Shown here piece after piece: positions 1 through 7,643 of a stretch of 63,257 nucleotides of DNA (positions are counted from its first letter, which is position 1; the number at the start of each line of letters is the position of its first letter). The position numbers were made by a program, and so were the translations under genes. The notes beneath the pieces were generated by a model. It did no database searches. It had not been told where the DNA came from and saw only the letters and a program-made list of their open reading frames with translations. The DNA is from RUG563 sp964423675. Its GTDB lineage: Bacteria; Bacillota; Clostridia; Christensenellales; Aristaeellaceae. The stretch is from assembly GCA_964423675.1 (NCBI GenBank), contig CAYRFP010000006.1:1-63257 (forward strand), written 5' to 3'.

Positions 1-388
1 CCCATTTGGAAAACATGGTGCAGAAAATGGTCTCGCTGGTGGGGCGAACGGCCAGGCGTTCAGCCAACGGCTCGGTGCCGCCCTGAGTGACCCACGCCAC
101 CTCGGGCGCGAAGCCTTCCACATGTTCCGCTTCCTTGAGCAGCAGGGATTCGGGAATGAGCATGGGCATGGACACATTTTCGTGGCCAGTTTCCTTAAAC
201 ATCGCATCCAGCTGCTCATGAATCAATTCCCAAATGCGGTTGCCGTAGGGTTTCAGAGCCATGCAGCCGCGAACGGGGGTATAGTCCATCAGATCGGTCT
301 GGGTGACAACATCGGTATACCATTGGGAGAAATTTTCATCCCGGGGCGTAATATGCTGCACAAACTCCTGCTTTTTTTCTTTAGCCAT
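1..388 (-). CDS. proS: Prolyl-tRNA synthetase, N-terminal part (cut by window edge)
   Basis: This is a class II aminoacyl-tRNA synthetase that charges tRNA-Pro in the cytoplasm. Only the first 129 codons are in the window. They show the ProRS N-terminal catalytic core: ALKPYGNRIWELI near residue 45, MPMLIPES near residue 75, and RPTSETIF near residue 117, which is the beginning of class II motif 2. The ATG at 388 follows AAGGAGG at good spacing. The N-terminus resembles the short ProS form that lacks the editing insertion, but the diagnostic region lies outside the window. The upstream T-box leader supports a tRNA-regulated synthetase gene. Confidence 0.93.
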   Translation of the reverse strand, partial: MAKEKKQEFVQHITPRDENFSQWYTDVVTQTDLMDYTPVRGCMALKPYGNRIWELIHEQLDAMFKETGHENVSMPMLIPESLLLKEAEHVEGFAPEVAWVTQGGTEPLAERLAVRPTSETIFCTMFSKW

Positions 389-404
389 GGCTTGCTCCTC
401 CTTC

Positions 405-575
405 AAAATAAAAATCCCCCCTCGCTCCTTTGCAGGGACGAAGGGGAGAACATGCTTCGCGGTACCACCCGGCTTGGCGCTTTGCAGCGCCCGCTTGATT
501 GCCTGATAACGGAGGCATCCGGCGGGGATTAGCCGCTGGCCCAAGGGCGGGAACCTTGCGTTGCCGTGTGAAACT
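405..575 (-). promoter_or_regulatory. T-box leader of proS
   Basis: On the minus strand, the T-box sequence GGTGGTACCGCG lies at 458-469. It is preceded by a GGCGC/GCGCC hairpin and followed by a GC-rich terminator hairpin (CCCCTTCGTCC paired with GGAGCGAGGGG) and a T-run at 405-414. This is the normal antiterminator/terminator pair in which uncharged tRNA prevents termination. The part upstream of the T-box is only about 105 nt from the predicted transcription start. I could not place a canonical AGTA/specifier stem I, although several proline codons (CCC, CCG, CCT) occur there. Confidence 0.88.
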
Positions 576-581
576 ACCGAT

Positions 582-610
582 ATTATACCTTTGCCGAAGA
601 AAATTGTCAA
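582..610 (-). promoter_or_regulatory. Promoter of the proS T-box transcript
   Basis: A perfect consensus promoter on the minus strand: TTGACA (605-610), a 17-base spacer, and TATAAT (582-587). Transcription would start near 575, at the head of the T-box leader. Confidence 0.9.
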
Positions 611-658
611 GCAATTCCGATGCGCAAAGGCAGGGCATTTCTTTGCCCTTTCAATGAA

Positions 659-1465
659 TTATTCGTTGGCCGGAGCTTCCGTCTGCCGGGTGATGTCTTT
701 GCCAAAGTATTTCTCTGAAATGCGGGTCAGCTCGCCCTCCGCATCCAGTTCAGCAATAGCGTTATTGATCGCTTCCAGCAGCGAGGCACAGCTTGCGTCC
801 TTGCGCACCGGAATCGACACCCGGGATGCTTCCTCCGTTAGCGCCACCACCTTCAGGTTCGCATCAGGATGCACGCCCATATAATCATAGAAGGAAACCT
901 CGGCGTTCAGCGTGGCGTCCGCCCGGCCAGAAAGCACCATCTGAATCGTCTGATCCAGGGTATCCACACCGGCGGCGGAAGCGCCATAGCTTTCCGCCAG
1001 CGTCATATATGTGCTGGCGATAGAATTGGCAGTATGCTTACCCTTGAGATCTTCAAAGGCATGGATGGATTCGTTGTCGCCCCGGACGATCAGCGCCGTG
1101 CGGATATAGCCATAGGGCGTGGTAAAATCATATTTCATTGCCCGCTCATCCGTCACTTCCACGCCATTGGCGGCAATGTCATAGCGGCCCGCATCCAGCC
1201 CGGCAAAAATCCCATCCCATTCCGTTTCGGCAAACCGGGCCTCCACGCCCAGCTTCCTGGCGATAGCCTGCGTCACCTCCACGTCAAAGCCCACCAGCGT
1301 TCCATCCTCATCGTGATACGTCCAGGGCGCCCAGGTGCCCTCTGTTGCCACGATAATTTCGCCCCGGCTTTGAATATCCGCCAGCAAATCGCTCTCCGCC
1401 TGCGCGGAAACGGCCGCCAGCACCAGTACCAGCACCAGAAAAATCAGCTTGTTCATCTTACGCAT
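659..1465 (-). CDS. Polar amino-acid ABC transporter, substrate-binding protein
   Basis: Extracellular solute-binding protein of family 3 (268 aa). It would capture a polar amino acid, with cystine-type ligands plausible, and deliver it to the permease. A signal peptide occupies residues 1-23 and ends ALA-like in SAQA. The binding domain begins at IIVATEGTWAPW and includes the family pattern GFDVEVTQAIARKLG and the hinge segment DIAANGVEVTDERA. It is the last gene of a minus-strand operon after the permease and ATPase genes. The signal peptide has no lipobox cysteine, which is unusual for a Gram-positive binding protein. The exact ligand cannot be read from the sequence. Confidence 0.9.
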   Translation of the reverse strand: MRKMNKLIFLVLVLVLAAVSAQAESDLLADIQSRGEIIVATEGTWAPWTYHDEDGTLVGFDVEVTQAIARKLGVEARFAETEWDGIFAGLDAGRYDIAANGVEVTDERAMKYDFTTPYGYIRTALIVRGDNESIHAFEDLKGKHTANSIASTYMTLAESYGASAAGVDTLDQTIQMVLSGRADATLNAEVSFYDYMGVHPDANLKVVALTEEASRVSIPVRKDASCASLLEAINNAIAELDAEGELTRISEKYFGKDITRQTEAPANE

Positions 1466-1505
1466 ATTCTTCTTCCTTTCTTTTCAGCGGGCAAATGCCC
1501 TATGA

Positions 1506-2270
1506 TTATGTATCGCTATCAAGCAGTCGAAGGAACGCACGGGTGCGCGCCTCCCGGGGCTGCTCGAAAAACGCCTTGGACGGCCCTTCCTCCACGATCA
1601 CGCCGTTTTCCATAAACACCACCTTGCTGGACACGTTTTTGGCAAAACCCATTTCATGGGTGACCACCAGCATGGTCATGCCCTCCCCCGCCAGATCCCG
1701 CATGACAGAGAGCACTTCCCCAGTCAACTCCGGATCCAGCGCAGAGGTCGGTTCGTCAAAATAGATAATTTCCGGCTCCGTTGCCAGTGCTCGGGCGATA
1801 GCAACCCGCTGCTGCTGACCGCCGGAAAGCTCCGATGGATAGGCCGCCGCGCGATCGGAAAGCCCCACCTTTTGCAGCATCCGCATGCCGATTTCTCTGG
1901 CCTCGGCCTTGGGCATTTTCCGCGCAATCACCAGACCCTCCATAATATTTTCCAGCGCGGTTTTGTTCAAAAACAGGTTATAGCTTTGGAACACAAATGC
2001 CGTTTTGCGCCGGATTCTGGCAATATCCCGCTTAGCAATATGATGCAGATCAATCTGTTCGCCATCGAAGATCATGCTGCCCCCGTCCGCCTTTTCCAGA
2101 AAATTCATGCAGCGCAGCAGCGTGGTTTTCCCCGAGCCGCTGGGACCTAAAATGGCCACCACATCGCCCTTCTCCACCGCCAGGCTCACATCCCGCAAAA
2201 CCTGCTGCTCCCCAAAGGCCTTGCGAACCCCCTGCACCCGCAGCAGCGGCTCATGCTTTTCGATTGCCAT
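1506..2270 (-). CDS. Polar amino-acid ABC transporter, ATP-binding protein
   Basis: ATPase subunit of a GlnQ/TcyC-type importer (254 aa). The Walker A motif is GPSGSGKTT, the Q-loop lies in FQSYNLF, the signature is LSGGQQQR, Walker B is IIYFDEPTSALDP, and the H-loop is in VVTHEMG. The ATG at 2270 follows AAAGGAGG at good spacing; a longer frame to 2306 would lack a ribosome binding site. The gene overlaps the end of the permease gene by 20 bases, so the two are translationally coupled. Confidence 0.95.
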   Translation of the reverse strand: MAIEKHEPLLRVQGVRKAFGEQQVLRDVSLAVEKGDVVAILGPSGSGKTTLLRCMNFLEKADGGSMIFDGEQIDLHHIAKRDIARIRRKTAFVFQSYNLFLNKTALENIMEGLVIARKMPKAEAREIGMRMLQKVGLSDRAAAYPSELSGGQQQRVAIARALATEPEIIYFDEPTSALDPELTGEVLSVMRDLAGEGMTMLVVTHEMGFAKNVSSKVVFMENGVIVEEGPSKAFFEQPREARTRAFLRLLDSDT

Positions 2271-2925
2271 AGGAAGCCAGCCTCCTTTCGCCTGCGCGCT
2301 GTGCAAAGGTCAGCACAGTGGAAAACAGAAGATAAATCAGCGCCACCTCGCAATACAGCGGCAGCATTTCATAGGTGCGGGCCGCAATGCGCTGGGTGGC
2401 CATAAACATTTCCATCACGGTAATGTTTGCCGCCAGAGACGTATCCTTTACCATGGAAATCAGCGAATTGGAAAGAGGCGGGAAAGCAGTGCGCAGCGCC
2501 TGGGGCAGCACGATGCGGCGAATAATCTGCAAATAACTCAACCCTGCGCAATATCCGGCCTCCATCTGCCCTGCCGGCACCGATTCCAGCGCCGCTCGCA
2601 TGGTTTCCGCACAATACGCGCCCTGATTGATAGCGAATACGATCACCGCCGCCGGGAAGGGATCCAGAATAACCCCCACATCCGGCAGCCCGTAAAACAC
2701 CACAAACAGCTGCACCAGCAGGGGCGTTCCCCGGATCACCCAGATATAAAACCGAGCCAGGGACTTCAGCACCCGAATATTGGCAAACTGCACCAGCGCC
2801 GTAATAATGGCAATGATCATGCCCAGCGTAAAGGAAATCGCCGTCAGGGGGATGGTCATAGTCAGCCCCGGCAGCAAAATCTTCCCAAAGGAATCAAGAA
2901 GTAATTGGATGACGCGATTGTTCAT
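2251..2925 (-). CDS. Polar amino-acid ABC transporter, permease
   Basis: Inner-membrane permease of the HisM/GlnP type (224 aa). Several hydrophobic helices are visible, and the cytoplasmic EAA loop is near residue 130 (EAGYCAGLSYLQIIRRIVLPQALR). Upstream the permease has the typical FYIWVIRGTPLLVQLF segment. ATG at 2925 follows AAAGGAAC; a longer frame is possible but has no ribosome binding site. First gene of the operon permease, ATPase, binding protein, driven by the promoter at 2960-2988. Confidence 0.94.
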   Translation of the reverse strand: MNNRVIQLLLDSFGKILLPGLTMTIPLTAISFTLGMIIAIITALVQFANIRVLKSLARFYIWVIRGTPLLVQLFVVFYGLPDVGVILDPFPAAVIVFAINQGAYCAETMRAALESVPAGQMEAGYCAGLSYLQIIRRIVLPQALRTAFPPLSNSLISMVKDTSLAANITVMEMFMATQRIAARTYEMLPLYCEVALIYLLFSTVLTFAQRAGERRLASYGNRKA

Positions 2926-2959
2926 GGCGTTCCTTTCTTTTGCAGAAATATACTTTCTA

Positions 2960-2988
2960 ATTATACCCGATTTTTGCAGCTTGGTCAA
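2960..2988 (-). promoter_or_regulatory. Promoter of the amino-acid ABC operon
   Basis: On the minus strand, TTGACC (2983-2988), a 17-base spacer and TATAAT (2960-2965), placed 35 bases upstream of the permease start. No obvious riboswitch or T-box lies between the promoter and the gene. Confidence 0.8.
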
Positions 2989-3036
2989 AGAAAATCGCTG
3001 AAATCTTTCTGTTCTTCGCGTTCTTTTTTTGTTTAT

Positions 3037-3720
3037 TTATTCAAACAGCATCATGCCAAGCTGCGTTTGCAGGGCAAAAGTGGCCTCATCGCTTTCCGCC
3101 AAGCCCAAGGCGGCGCAGGCCCGAAGAACAGCCCGGCGGGTCTCCGGGCCAAACACACCGTCCGCCCCGCTCGATAAAAAACCCTGCTGAATGAGTCGCT
3201 GTTGCAGCAGCGCCACGTCCGAGCCACGGTCGCCCTCCCGCATCCTGCGCAGACCGTCGTTCAGCGCGCCATATGGTCCGCCCTCGATCACCACCTTCGT
3301 GCCCACCCCTGCTAAACCATATAGTTTCTCTGCATTCCGGATTCCCAGACGAATGCATCCATGGGACGCATCTCGGCCGATGGATGCAGGGGCGTTTGTG
3401 CCGTGGATGCCATACTGACCAAAGCCCACGTTCAGCCCCAAAAACCGGGTGCCGAAACCGGATAATTCCGTTTGAAACCGATGAGTAATCCGAAAAACAC
3501 CCACCGGCGACGGCGTATCCCGCGCCCCGGATGCGATAGGAAACGCTGCGATTTCCTGCCCGTTTTCGTAGACGGTTAGCCGTTTCCTGTCCAATTCTAT
3601 CCAAAGAAGCATCCCCGCCGGTTTCCCAGACGCTTCCTGCGCTGGCCGCGATTCGCAGCCACCCAGCCAAAGCGCCCCCAAAAGCAGCGCGATTCCCAGC
3701 GCTCCGCCCCATTTCCACAT
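3037..3720 (-). CDS. L,D-transpeptidase lipoprotein with peptidoglycan-binding domain
   Basis: A cell-wall enzyme of the YkuD family (227 aa) that would form or exchange meso-DAP/L,D cross-links outside the membrane. The N-terminus is a lipoprotein signal (hydrophobic stretch ending LGGC at residues 19-22). The catalytic domain, about residues 37-147, carries the HGTN segment and the SHGCIRL motif with the active-site cysteine. A peptidoglycan-binding repeat follows (about residues 160-215; LLQQRLIQQGF and DGVFGPETRRAV). The ATG follows GAGGTGAT. It is a single gene, divergent from nagA. Confidence 0.92.
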   Translation of the reverse strand: MWKWGGALGIALLLGALWLGGCESRPAQEASGKPAGMLLWIELDRKRLTVYENGQEIAAFPIASGARDTPSPVGVFRITHRFQTELSGFGTRFLGLNVGFGQYGIHGTNAPASIGRDASHGCIRLGIRNAEKLYGLAGVGTKVVIEGGPYGALNDGLRRMREGDRGSDVALLQQRLIQQGFLSSGADGVFGPETRRAVLRACAALGLAESDEATFALQTQLGMMLFE

Positions 3721-3847
3721 ACGATCACCTCGACTTAATATATGTGGAAGAAATGCGTTCCTCGCTCAAACCCCTCCCTGCGAAAGGTTTTTTCCACGCA
3801 GTCGCAGGATTTTCTTCGGTTTATGCACAAAAATGCCTGTTTTTCGC

Positions 3848-3876
3848 TTGTAATTCAAGAAAAAGTATTTTATAAT
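3848..3876 (+). promoter_or_regulatory. Promoter of the nagA operon
   Basis: TTGTAA (3848-3853), a 17-base spacer and TATAAT (3871-3876), followed after about 35 bases by the nagA ribosome binding site AAAAAGGAG. Confidence 0.8.
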
Positions 3877-3919
3877 GTCATCAGAAAACAAATTCACGCA
3901 AAAAGGAGCGAAGCGAACT

Positions 3920-5071
3920 ATGAAAGCAATCGTCAACGGCCGGATCCTGCTTCCGGGATCCGAAGTGAAGGGCAAGGCGCTTTTGTATGATAAAAAGATT
4001 ATCGGCATCGTGGAAGAAGAGCAGGCCCGGGCACAGGCGGACGAGATCATCGATGCCCAGGGGCTGTATGTAAGCCCCGGGCTAGTGGATGTGCATATCC
4101 ATGGTTATCTGGGCGCAGATGTGTCCGATGCGGATAATGAAGGTGTGCGCAAGATGGCAGAGGGCATCCTCCATAACGGCGTCACATCTTTCCTGCCCAC
4201 CACCATGACCATTAACTGGAACACTCTTGAAACCATATTCGGCCAGCTGCGGGAAATGCGCCAGGAAAGCCTGGAGGACAGCTTTATGGGCGCAGAAATT
4301 CTGGGCTGCCATGCGGAAGGTCCCTTCATCAATCCTTCCAAGAAGGGCGCGCAGGCGGAGGAAAACATTCTGCCGCCGGATGCCAGCAAGGTGCTGCCCT
4401 ATGCGGACATTATCCGCATGATTACCTTCGCCCCTGAAATGGAAGGCGGCGATGCGTTCATCCGCGAACTGAAAGAAAAGACGGACATCACCCTTTCCAT
4501 CGGCCATACCAGCGCCAATTACGATCAGACAATGGCGGCCATTCGCCTGGGCGCGGATCATATTACCCACACCTTTAACGCCATGACCCCCATGATGCAT
4601 CGGGATCCCGGCGTGGTGGGTGCCGCACTGACCACAGATGTATACTGCGAACTGATTGTGGATACTTTCCATGTAAACAAGGGCCTTTTCCCGCTGATGC
4701 ACAAGGCCAAGGGCGAGCATCTGGTGCTCATCACGGACTGTCTGCGCTCCTGCGGCATGCCGGACGGCGAATATGAACTGGGCGGGCAGACCTTTGTGCT
4801 CAAGGGCATTGAATGCCGTCTGCTGGACGGCACCATTGCCGGCAGCGTGCTGAAGCTGAACCAGGGCGTGCGCAATTTCCGGGATTATGCCAGCGTGCCC
4901 ATGTATGAAGCGGTGCGGGCGGCCAGCCTGAACGCCGCCCAGTCCATCGGTGTGGCCGACCGCAAGGGTTCCCTGGAAGCGGGGAAGGATGCGGATATTG
5001 TGTTGCTGGATGAGGATTGCGCGGTAAAGCGGGTCATCGTTCGCGGCGAAACCAAGCTTGAACAGGAATAA
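3920..5071 (+). CDS. nagA: N-acetylglucosamine-6-phosphate deacetylase
   Basis: Removes the acetyl group of GlcNAc-6-phosphate to give glucosamine-6-phosphate, a step in amino-sugar and cell-wall recycling (383 aa). It is an amidohydrolase-fold enzyme: the PGLVDVHIHG metal motif is near residue 55, HAEGPF near residue 131, GHTSANY near 197, HTFNAMTPM near 218, and AGSVLKL with its catalytic region near 305. The chosen ATG at 3920 follows AAAAAGGAG; the longer frame from 3875 lacks a site. It forms an operon with the ROK protein 18 bases downstream, which fits joint amino-sugar use. Confidence 0.94.
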   Translation: MKAIVNGRILLPGSEVKGKALLYDKKIIGIVEEEQARAQADEIIDAQGLYVSPGLVDVHIHGYLGADVSDADNEGVRKMAEGILHNGVTSFLPTTMTINWNTLETIFGQLREMRQESLEDSFMGAEILGCHAEGPFINPSKKGAQAEENILPPDASKVLPYADIIRMITFAPEMEGGDAFIRELKEKTDITLSIGHTSANYDQTMAAIRLGADHITHTFNAMTPMMHRDPGVVGAALTTDVYCELIVDTFHVNKGLFPLMHKAKGEHLVLITDCLRSCGMPDGEYELGGQTFVLKGIECRLLDGTIAGSVLKLNQGVRNFRDYASVPMYEAVRAASLNAAQSIGVADRKGSLEAGKDADIVLLDEDCAVKRVIVRGETKLEQE

Positions 5072-5089
5072 TTTAAGGAGGAAACGAGC

Positions 5090-6463
5090 ATGCAACTGAA
5101 AGTCCCCGCCCCTCTGGATCCCCAATTTTATCCCCTGGAAATTGCCCTGCGAGAATACGAAGCGGATGTAAAAAAAAGCGAAAACACCTGCGATTTCGCC
5201 GTCACCATCCTGCGCAACCAGGGCTATTGCGATTATTACGCCCTGCGAATCTTTAAAGACGGCGCGGATCAACGCACCGTGCCGTTGATGGACCGGCTGG
5301 TAAAAACCCTGCTGTGGGCCCGGGGTGGCTGGAAAATCGTCACCTTCGGCTCCAATGAAGTGCATGCCCATCTGAAGGCGGCCTATCAGGCCGGCGGCGA
5401 ACGGGCTTTTGATGCGGACTTTATGGCCACCGTTTATGAGCGTCCCTTTGAGGTTGAGCAGGCAGAAACACTGGAAGATGCGAAGAAAACCGTCTCCTCG
5501 GCCAGCAGCGTTGGCCGGCATCTGAGCGGCTGCCGCATCGGCTTTGATGCTGGCGGCAGCGACCGGAAGGTTTCCGCCGTGGTGGATGGAGAAGCGGTGT
5601 ATTCGGAAGAGGTGGTCTGGCATCCCAAAACCCAGTCTGATCCGCAGTATCATTACGATGGCATCCTGGCCGCCATGAAAACTGCCGCCAGCCATATGCC
5701 GCGAGTGGACGCCATCGGCGTTTCCAGCGCCGGCGTGTATATCGATAATAAGATCATGGTCGCTTCCCTGTTCCTGAAGGTGGGCAAGGAAGACTTCGCC
5801 AAGAAGGTGAAGACCATGTATATCGATGTAGCCAAGGAAATCGGTGCGCCGGTGGAAGTGGCCAATGACGGCGACGTGACCGCCCTGGCCGGAGCCATGG
5901 AACTGAACACAGGCAACGTGCTGGGCATCGCCATGGGCACCAGCGAGGCCGGCGGTTATGTGGATAAGGACATGAACATCACCGGCTGGCTCAACGAACT
6001 GGCCTTCGCCCCCGTGGATTTCAACCGGGATGCGATGGTGGACGAATGGAGCGGAGACTGGGGCTGCGGCGTGAAATACTTCTCTCAGGACGGCGTGATT
6101 AAGCTGGCGCCCGCCGCGAATATTGCTCTGGATGAAGGCCTTTCTCCGGCTGAAAAGCTGAAGATGGTTCAGCAGGAAATGAAGAACGGCAATCCCCTGG
6201 CCGCAAAGATTTATGAAAGCATCGGCGTTTACTTCGGCTATTCCATCGCCTGGTACGCCCGGTTCTATGATATCGAGCATGTGCTGATCATGGGCCGTGT
6301 TACCTCTGGCGAAGGCGGCGCTCTGTTGCTGCAAAAAGCGCAGCAGGTACTGGACGAAGAATTCCCCGAACTGGCCAAGAAGCTGCAATTGCATATTCCT
6401 GATGAAAACAGCCGTCGGGTGGGGCAGAGCGTGGCTGCGGCCAGTCTGCCCGACATTGGATAA
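5090..6463 (+). CDS. ROK-family protein with an extra N-terminal domain, probable sugar kinase
   Basis: A 457-residue protein. The C-terminal two thirds is an ASKHA/ROK fold: the phosphate-binding segment IGFDAGGSDRK near residue 150, SSAGVYIDN near 207, the VANDGD loop near 262 with the expected catalytic aspartate, and the GIAMGTSEAGG segment near 285. Residues 1-145 form a separate domain that I cannot assign; it looks globular, with WARGGWKIVTFG near residue 80. Location just after nagA suggests phosphorylation of an amino sugar such as GlcNAc. The zinc-binding cysteine cluster of repressor-type ROK proteins is not seen, and there is no helix-turn-helix. Confidence 0.8.
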   Translation: MQLKVPAPLDPQFYPLEIALREYEADVKKSENTCDFAVTILRNQGYCDYYALRIFKDGADQRTVPLMDRLVKTLLWARGGWKIVTFGSNEVHAHLKAAYQAGGERAFDADFMATVYERPFEVEQAETLEDAKKTVSSASSVGRHLSGCRIGFDAGGSDRKVSAVVDGEAVYSEEVVWHPKTQSDPQYHYDGILAAMKTAASHMPRVDAIGVSSAGVYIDNKIMVASLFLKVGKEDFAKKVKTMYIDVAKEIGAPVEVANDGDVTALAGAMELNTGNVLGIAMGTSEAGGYVDKDMNITGWLNELAFAPVDFNRDAMVDEWSGDWGCGVKYFSQDGVIKLAPAANIALDEGLSPAEKLKMVQQEMKNGNPLAAKIYESIGVYFGYSIAWYARFYDIEHVLIMGRVTSGEGGALLLQKAQQVLDEEFPELAKKLQLHIPDENSRRVGQSVAAASLPDIG

Positions 6464-6484
6464 AAAACATAAAGCACTCGCTAA

Positions 6485-6526
6485 AGAGGGATTCTTTCTT
6501 CTCAGCAAAGAGAGAATCCCCCTTTT
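6485..6526 (+). terminator. Intrinsic terminator after the nagA operon
   Basis: GGGATTCT at 6488-6495 pairs with AGAATCCC at 6513-6520, followed by CC and TTTT. It separates the nagA operon from the kinase-like gene. Confidence 0.75.
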
Positions 6527-6552
6527 CGAATTCTGAAATCAAGGAGCATGCA

Positions 6553-7404
6553 ATGGACGAAGAACGAACGCTGCAAGTGAACGGCATCCCGTTTCAGGCC
6601 CGGGGTGATGTGGCGCTGGATTGGCTTGCGCCCTACGGCCGCGTGTTTTATGTGTTTGATCAGTTGACCAGCGGCAACCTCTGTTTTGGCGTAGACGGGA
6701 CGTATGGAAAGCTGTTTATCAAATATGCTGGCGCAAAACCGCTGAATTTCTCCGGTCGCCCCGAGGACGCAGTGGCCACGCTGCAAAACGCTATGCCGCT
6801 CTATCAGCATTCCCATCCCGCCCTGACCCGCCTGCTGGCTCATGGCCATACCGGCCAGGGCTATGCCGCCGTGTTTGCCTGGCGAGATGCGCCAGCGCTG
6901 CGCCCCTTTCCCCCGGACGGCACAATCCGTGCCCGGGTGCGGGGCTTACAGCTTCAGCGTTCGCTGAAAATGCTGGACATGGTTTTCGATCTGCACGCCC
7001 AGCTGGCGGCAGACGGTTACGTGGCCGTAGACTTTCAGGATGAAAATCTGCTGATCGATTTCGACCGGGATGAAGCCATCGTATGCGATCTGGATCTGTA
7101 TCGTCGCAAGCCCGCCTTCAATGATCGGGGGCGCATGCAGGGCTCCTCCCTGTTCATGGCGCCGGAGGAATATCAGCAGGGCGCGCGGCTGACGGAATGC
7201 ACCACTGTCTACAATATGGGCGCGCTGGCCTTCGTTTTTTATGGCGATCGCCAAAGCCGCAGCCGGGAAAGCTGGTTCGGCCCCGCCGCCCTTTATCCCG
7301 TAGCGTATCGCGCCACGATGGAGCAGCCCTTCCAGCGTTTCCCCACGATGAAAGCGTTTCTGGACGCCTGGCGGGAGGCTGTTGGCCATTCCTGGCTGCG
7401 ATAA
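6553..7404 (+). CDS. Compact protein-kinase-like protein
   Basis: A 283-residue soluble protein with a protein-kinase-like layout. The N-lobe is around residues 15-100 (GKLFIKYAGAKP could supply the ATP-binding lysine). VAVDFQDENLLID near residues 155-167 takes the place of the HRDxxxxN catalytic loop, CDLDLY near 177 replaces DFG, and MAPEEY near 203 matches APE. The standard HRD is changed to VDF, so the catalytic aspartate may be shifted or catalysis may be weak. No transmembrane or PASTA domain is present. The gene is isolated between two terminators, so context does not show a substrate. The family call is an inference from motif order. Confidence 0.6.
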   Translation: MDEERTLQVNGIPFQARGDVALDWLAPYGRVFYVFDQLTSGNLCFGVDGTYGKLFIKYAGAKPLNFSGRPEDAVATLQNAMPLYQHSHPALTRLLAHGHTGQGYAAVFAWRDAPALRPFPPDGTIRARVRGLQLQRSLKMLDMVFDLHAQLAADGYVAVDFQDENLLIDFDRDEAIVCDLDLYRRKPAFNDRGRMQGSSLFMAPEEYQQGARLTECTTVYNMGALAFVFYGDRQSRSRESWFGPAALYPVAYRATMEQPFQRFPTMKAFLDAWREAVGHSWLR

Positions 7405-7418
7405 TACGATAAAAAAGA

Positions 7419-7453
7419 AACAAGCTGCTGATAAGTATCGACAGCTTGTTTTT
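7419..7453 (+). terminator. Intrinsic terminator after the kinase-like gene
   Basis: AACAAGCTG (7419-7427) and CAGCTTGTT (7442-7450) form a stem followed by a T-run. Confidence 0.85.
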
Positions 7454-7581
7454 GCATGCATTTACCGCGAAATATGCGCAAACAGATCCGCCATCAGCGC
7501 ATCGCGATGAATATCGTAGACGTACCGGCAAAGAGGCCCTGTCAAATATTATATTGGGCTTGCTTTGCATTTCCCCGCATC

Positions 7582-7610
7582 TTCCGAAACGCCTGCTTTT
7601 GTGCTATAAT
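7582..7610 (+). promoter_or_regulatory. Promoter of the HAD phosphatase gene
   Basis: A strong TATAAT at 7605-7610 with a weak -35 (TTCCGA, 7582-7587) at 17-base spacing. The ribosome binding site AAGGAGG follows at 7631. Confidence 0.6.
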
Positions 7611-7643
7611 AGCATCATCTTATGCACTTTAAGGAGGAACAAG

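Noticed and set aside
620..650. Hairpin AGGGCA/TGCCCT after the amino-acid-binding gene on the minus strand
   Set aside because: It could be a terminator, but the T-run is weak and interrupted, and the proS promoter lies directly beyond it, so I did not list it.
4082..6508. Very long open frame (808 codons) on the minus strand across nagA and the ROK gene
   Set aside because: It is antisense to two genes with clear motifs and ribosome binding sites, has low-complexity His/Gln-rich translation typical of a shadow frame, and has no start site of its own.
7446..7643. N-terminal extension of the HAD phosphatase by 66 codons
   Set aside because: The added residues look random, run through a promoter, and a strong AAGGAGG site sits before the later ATG at 7644.
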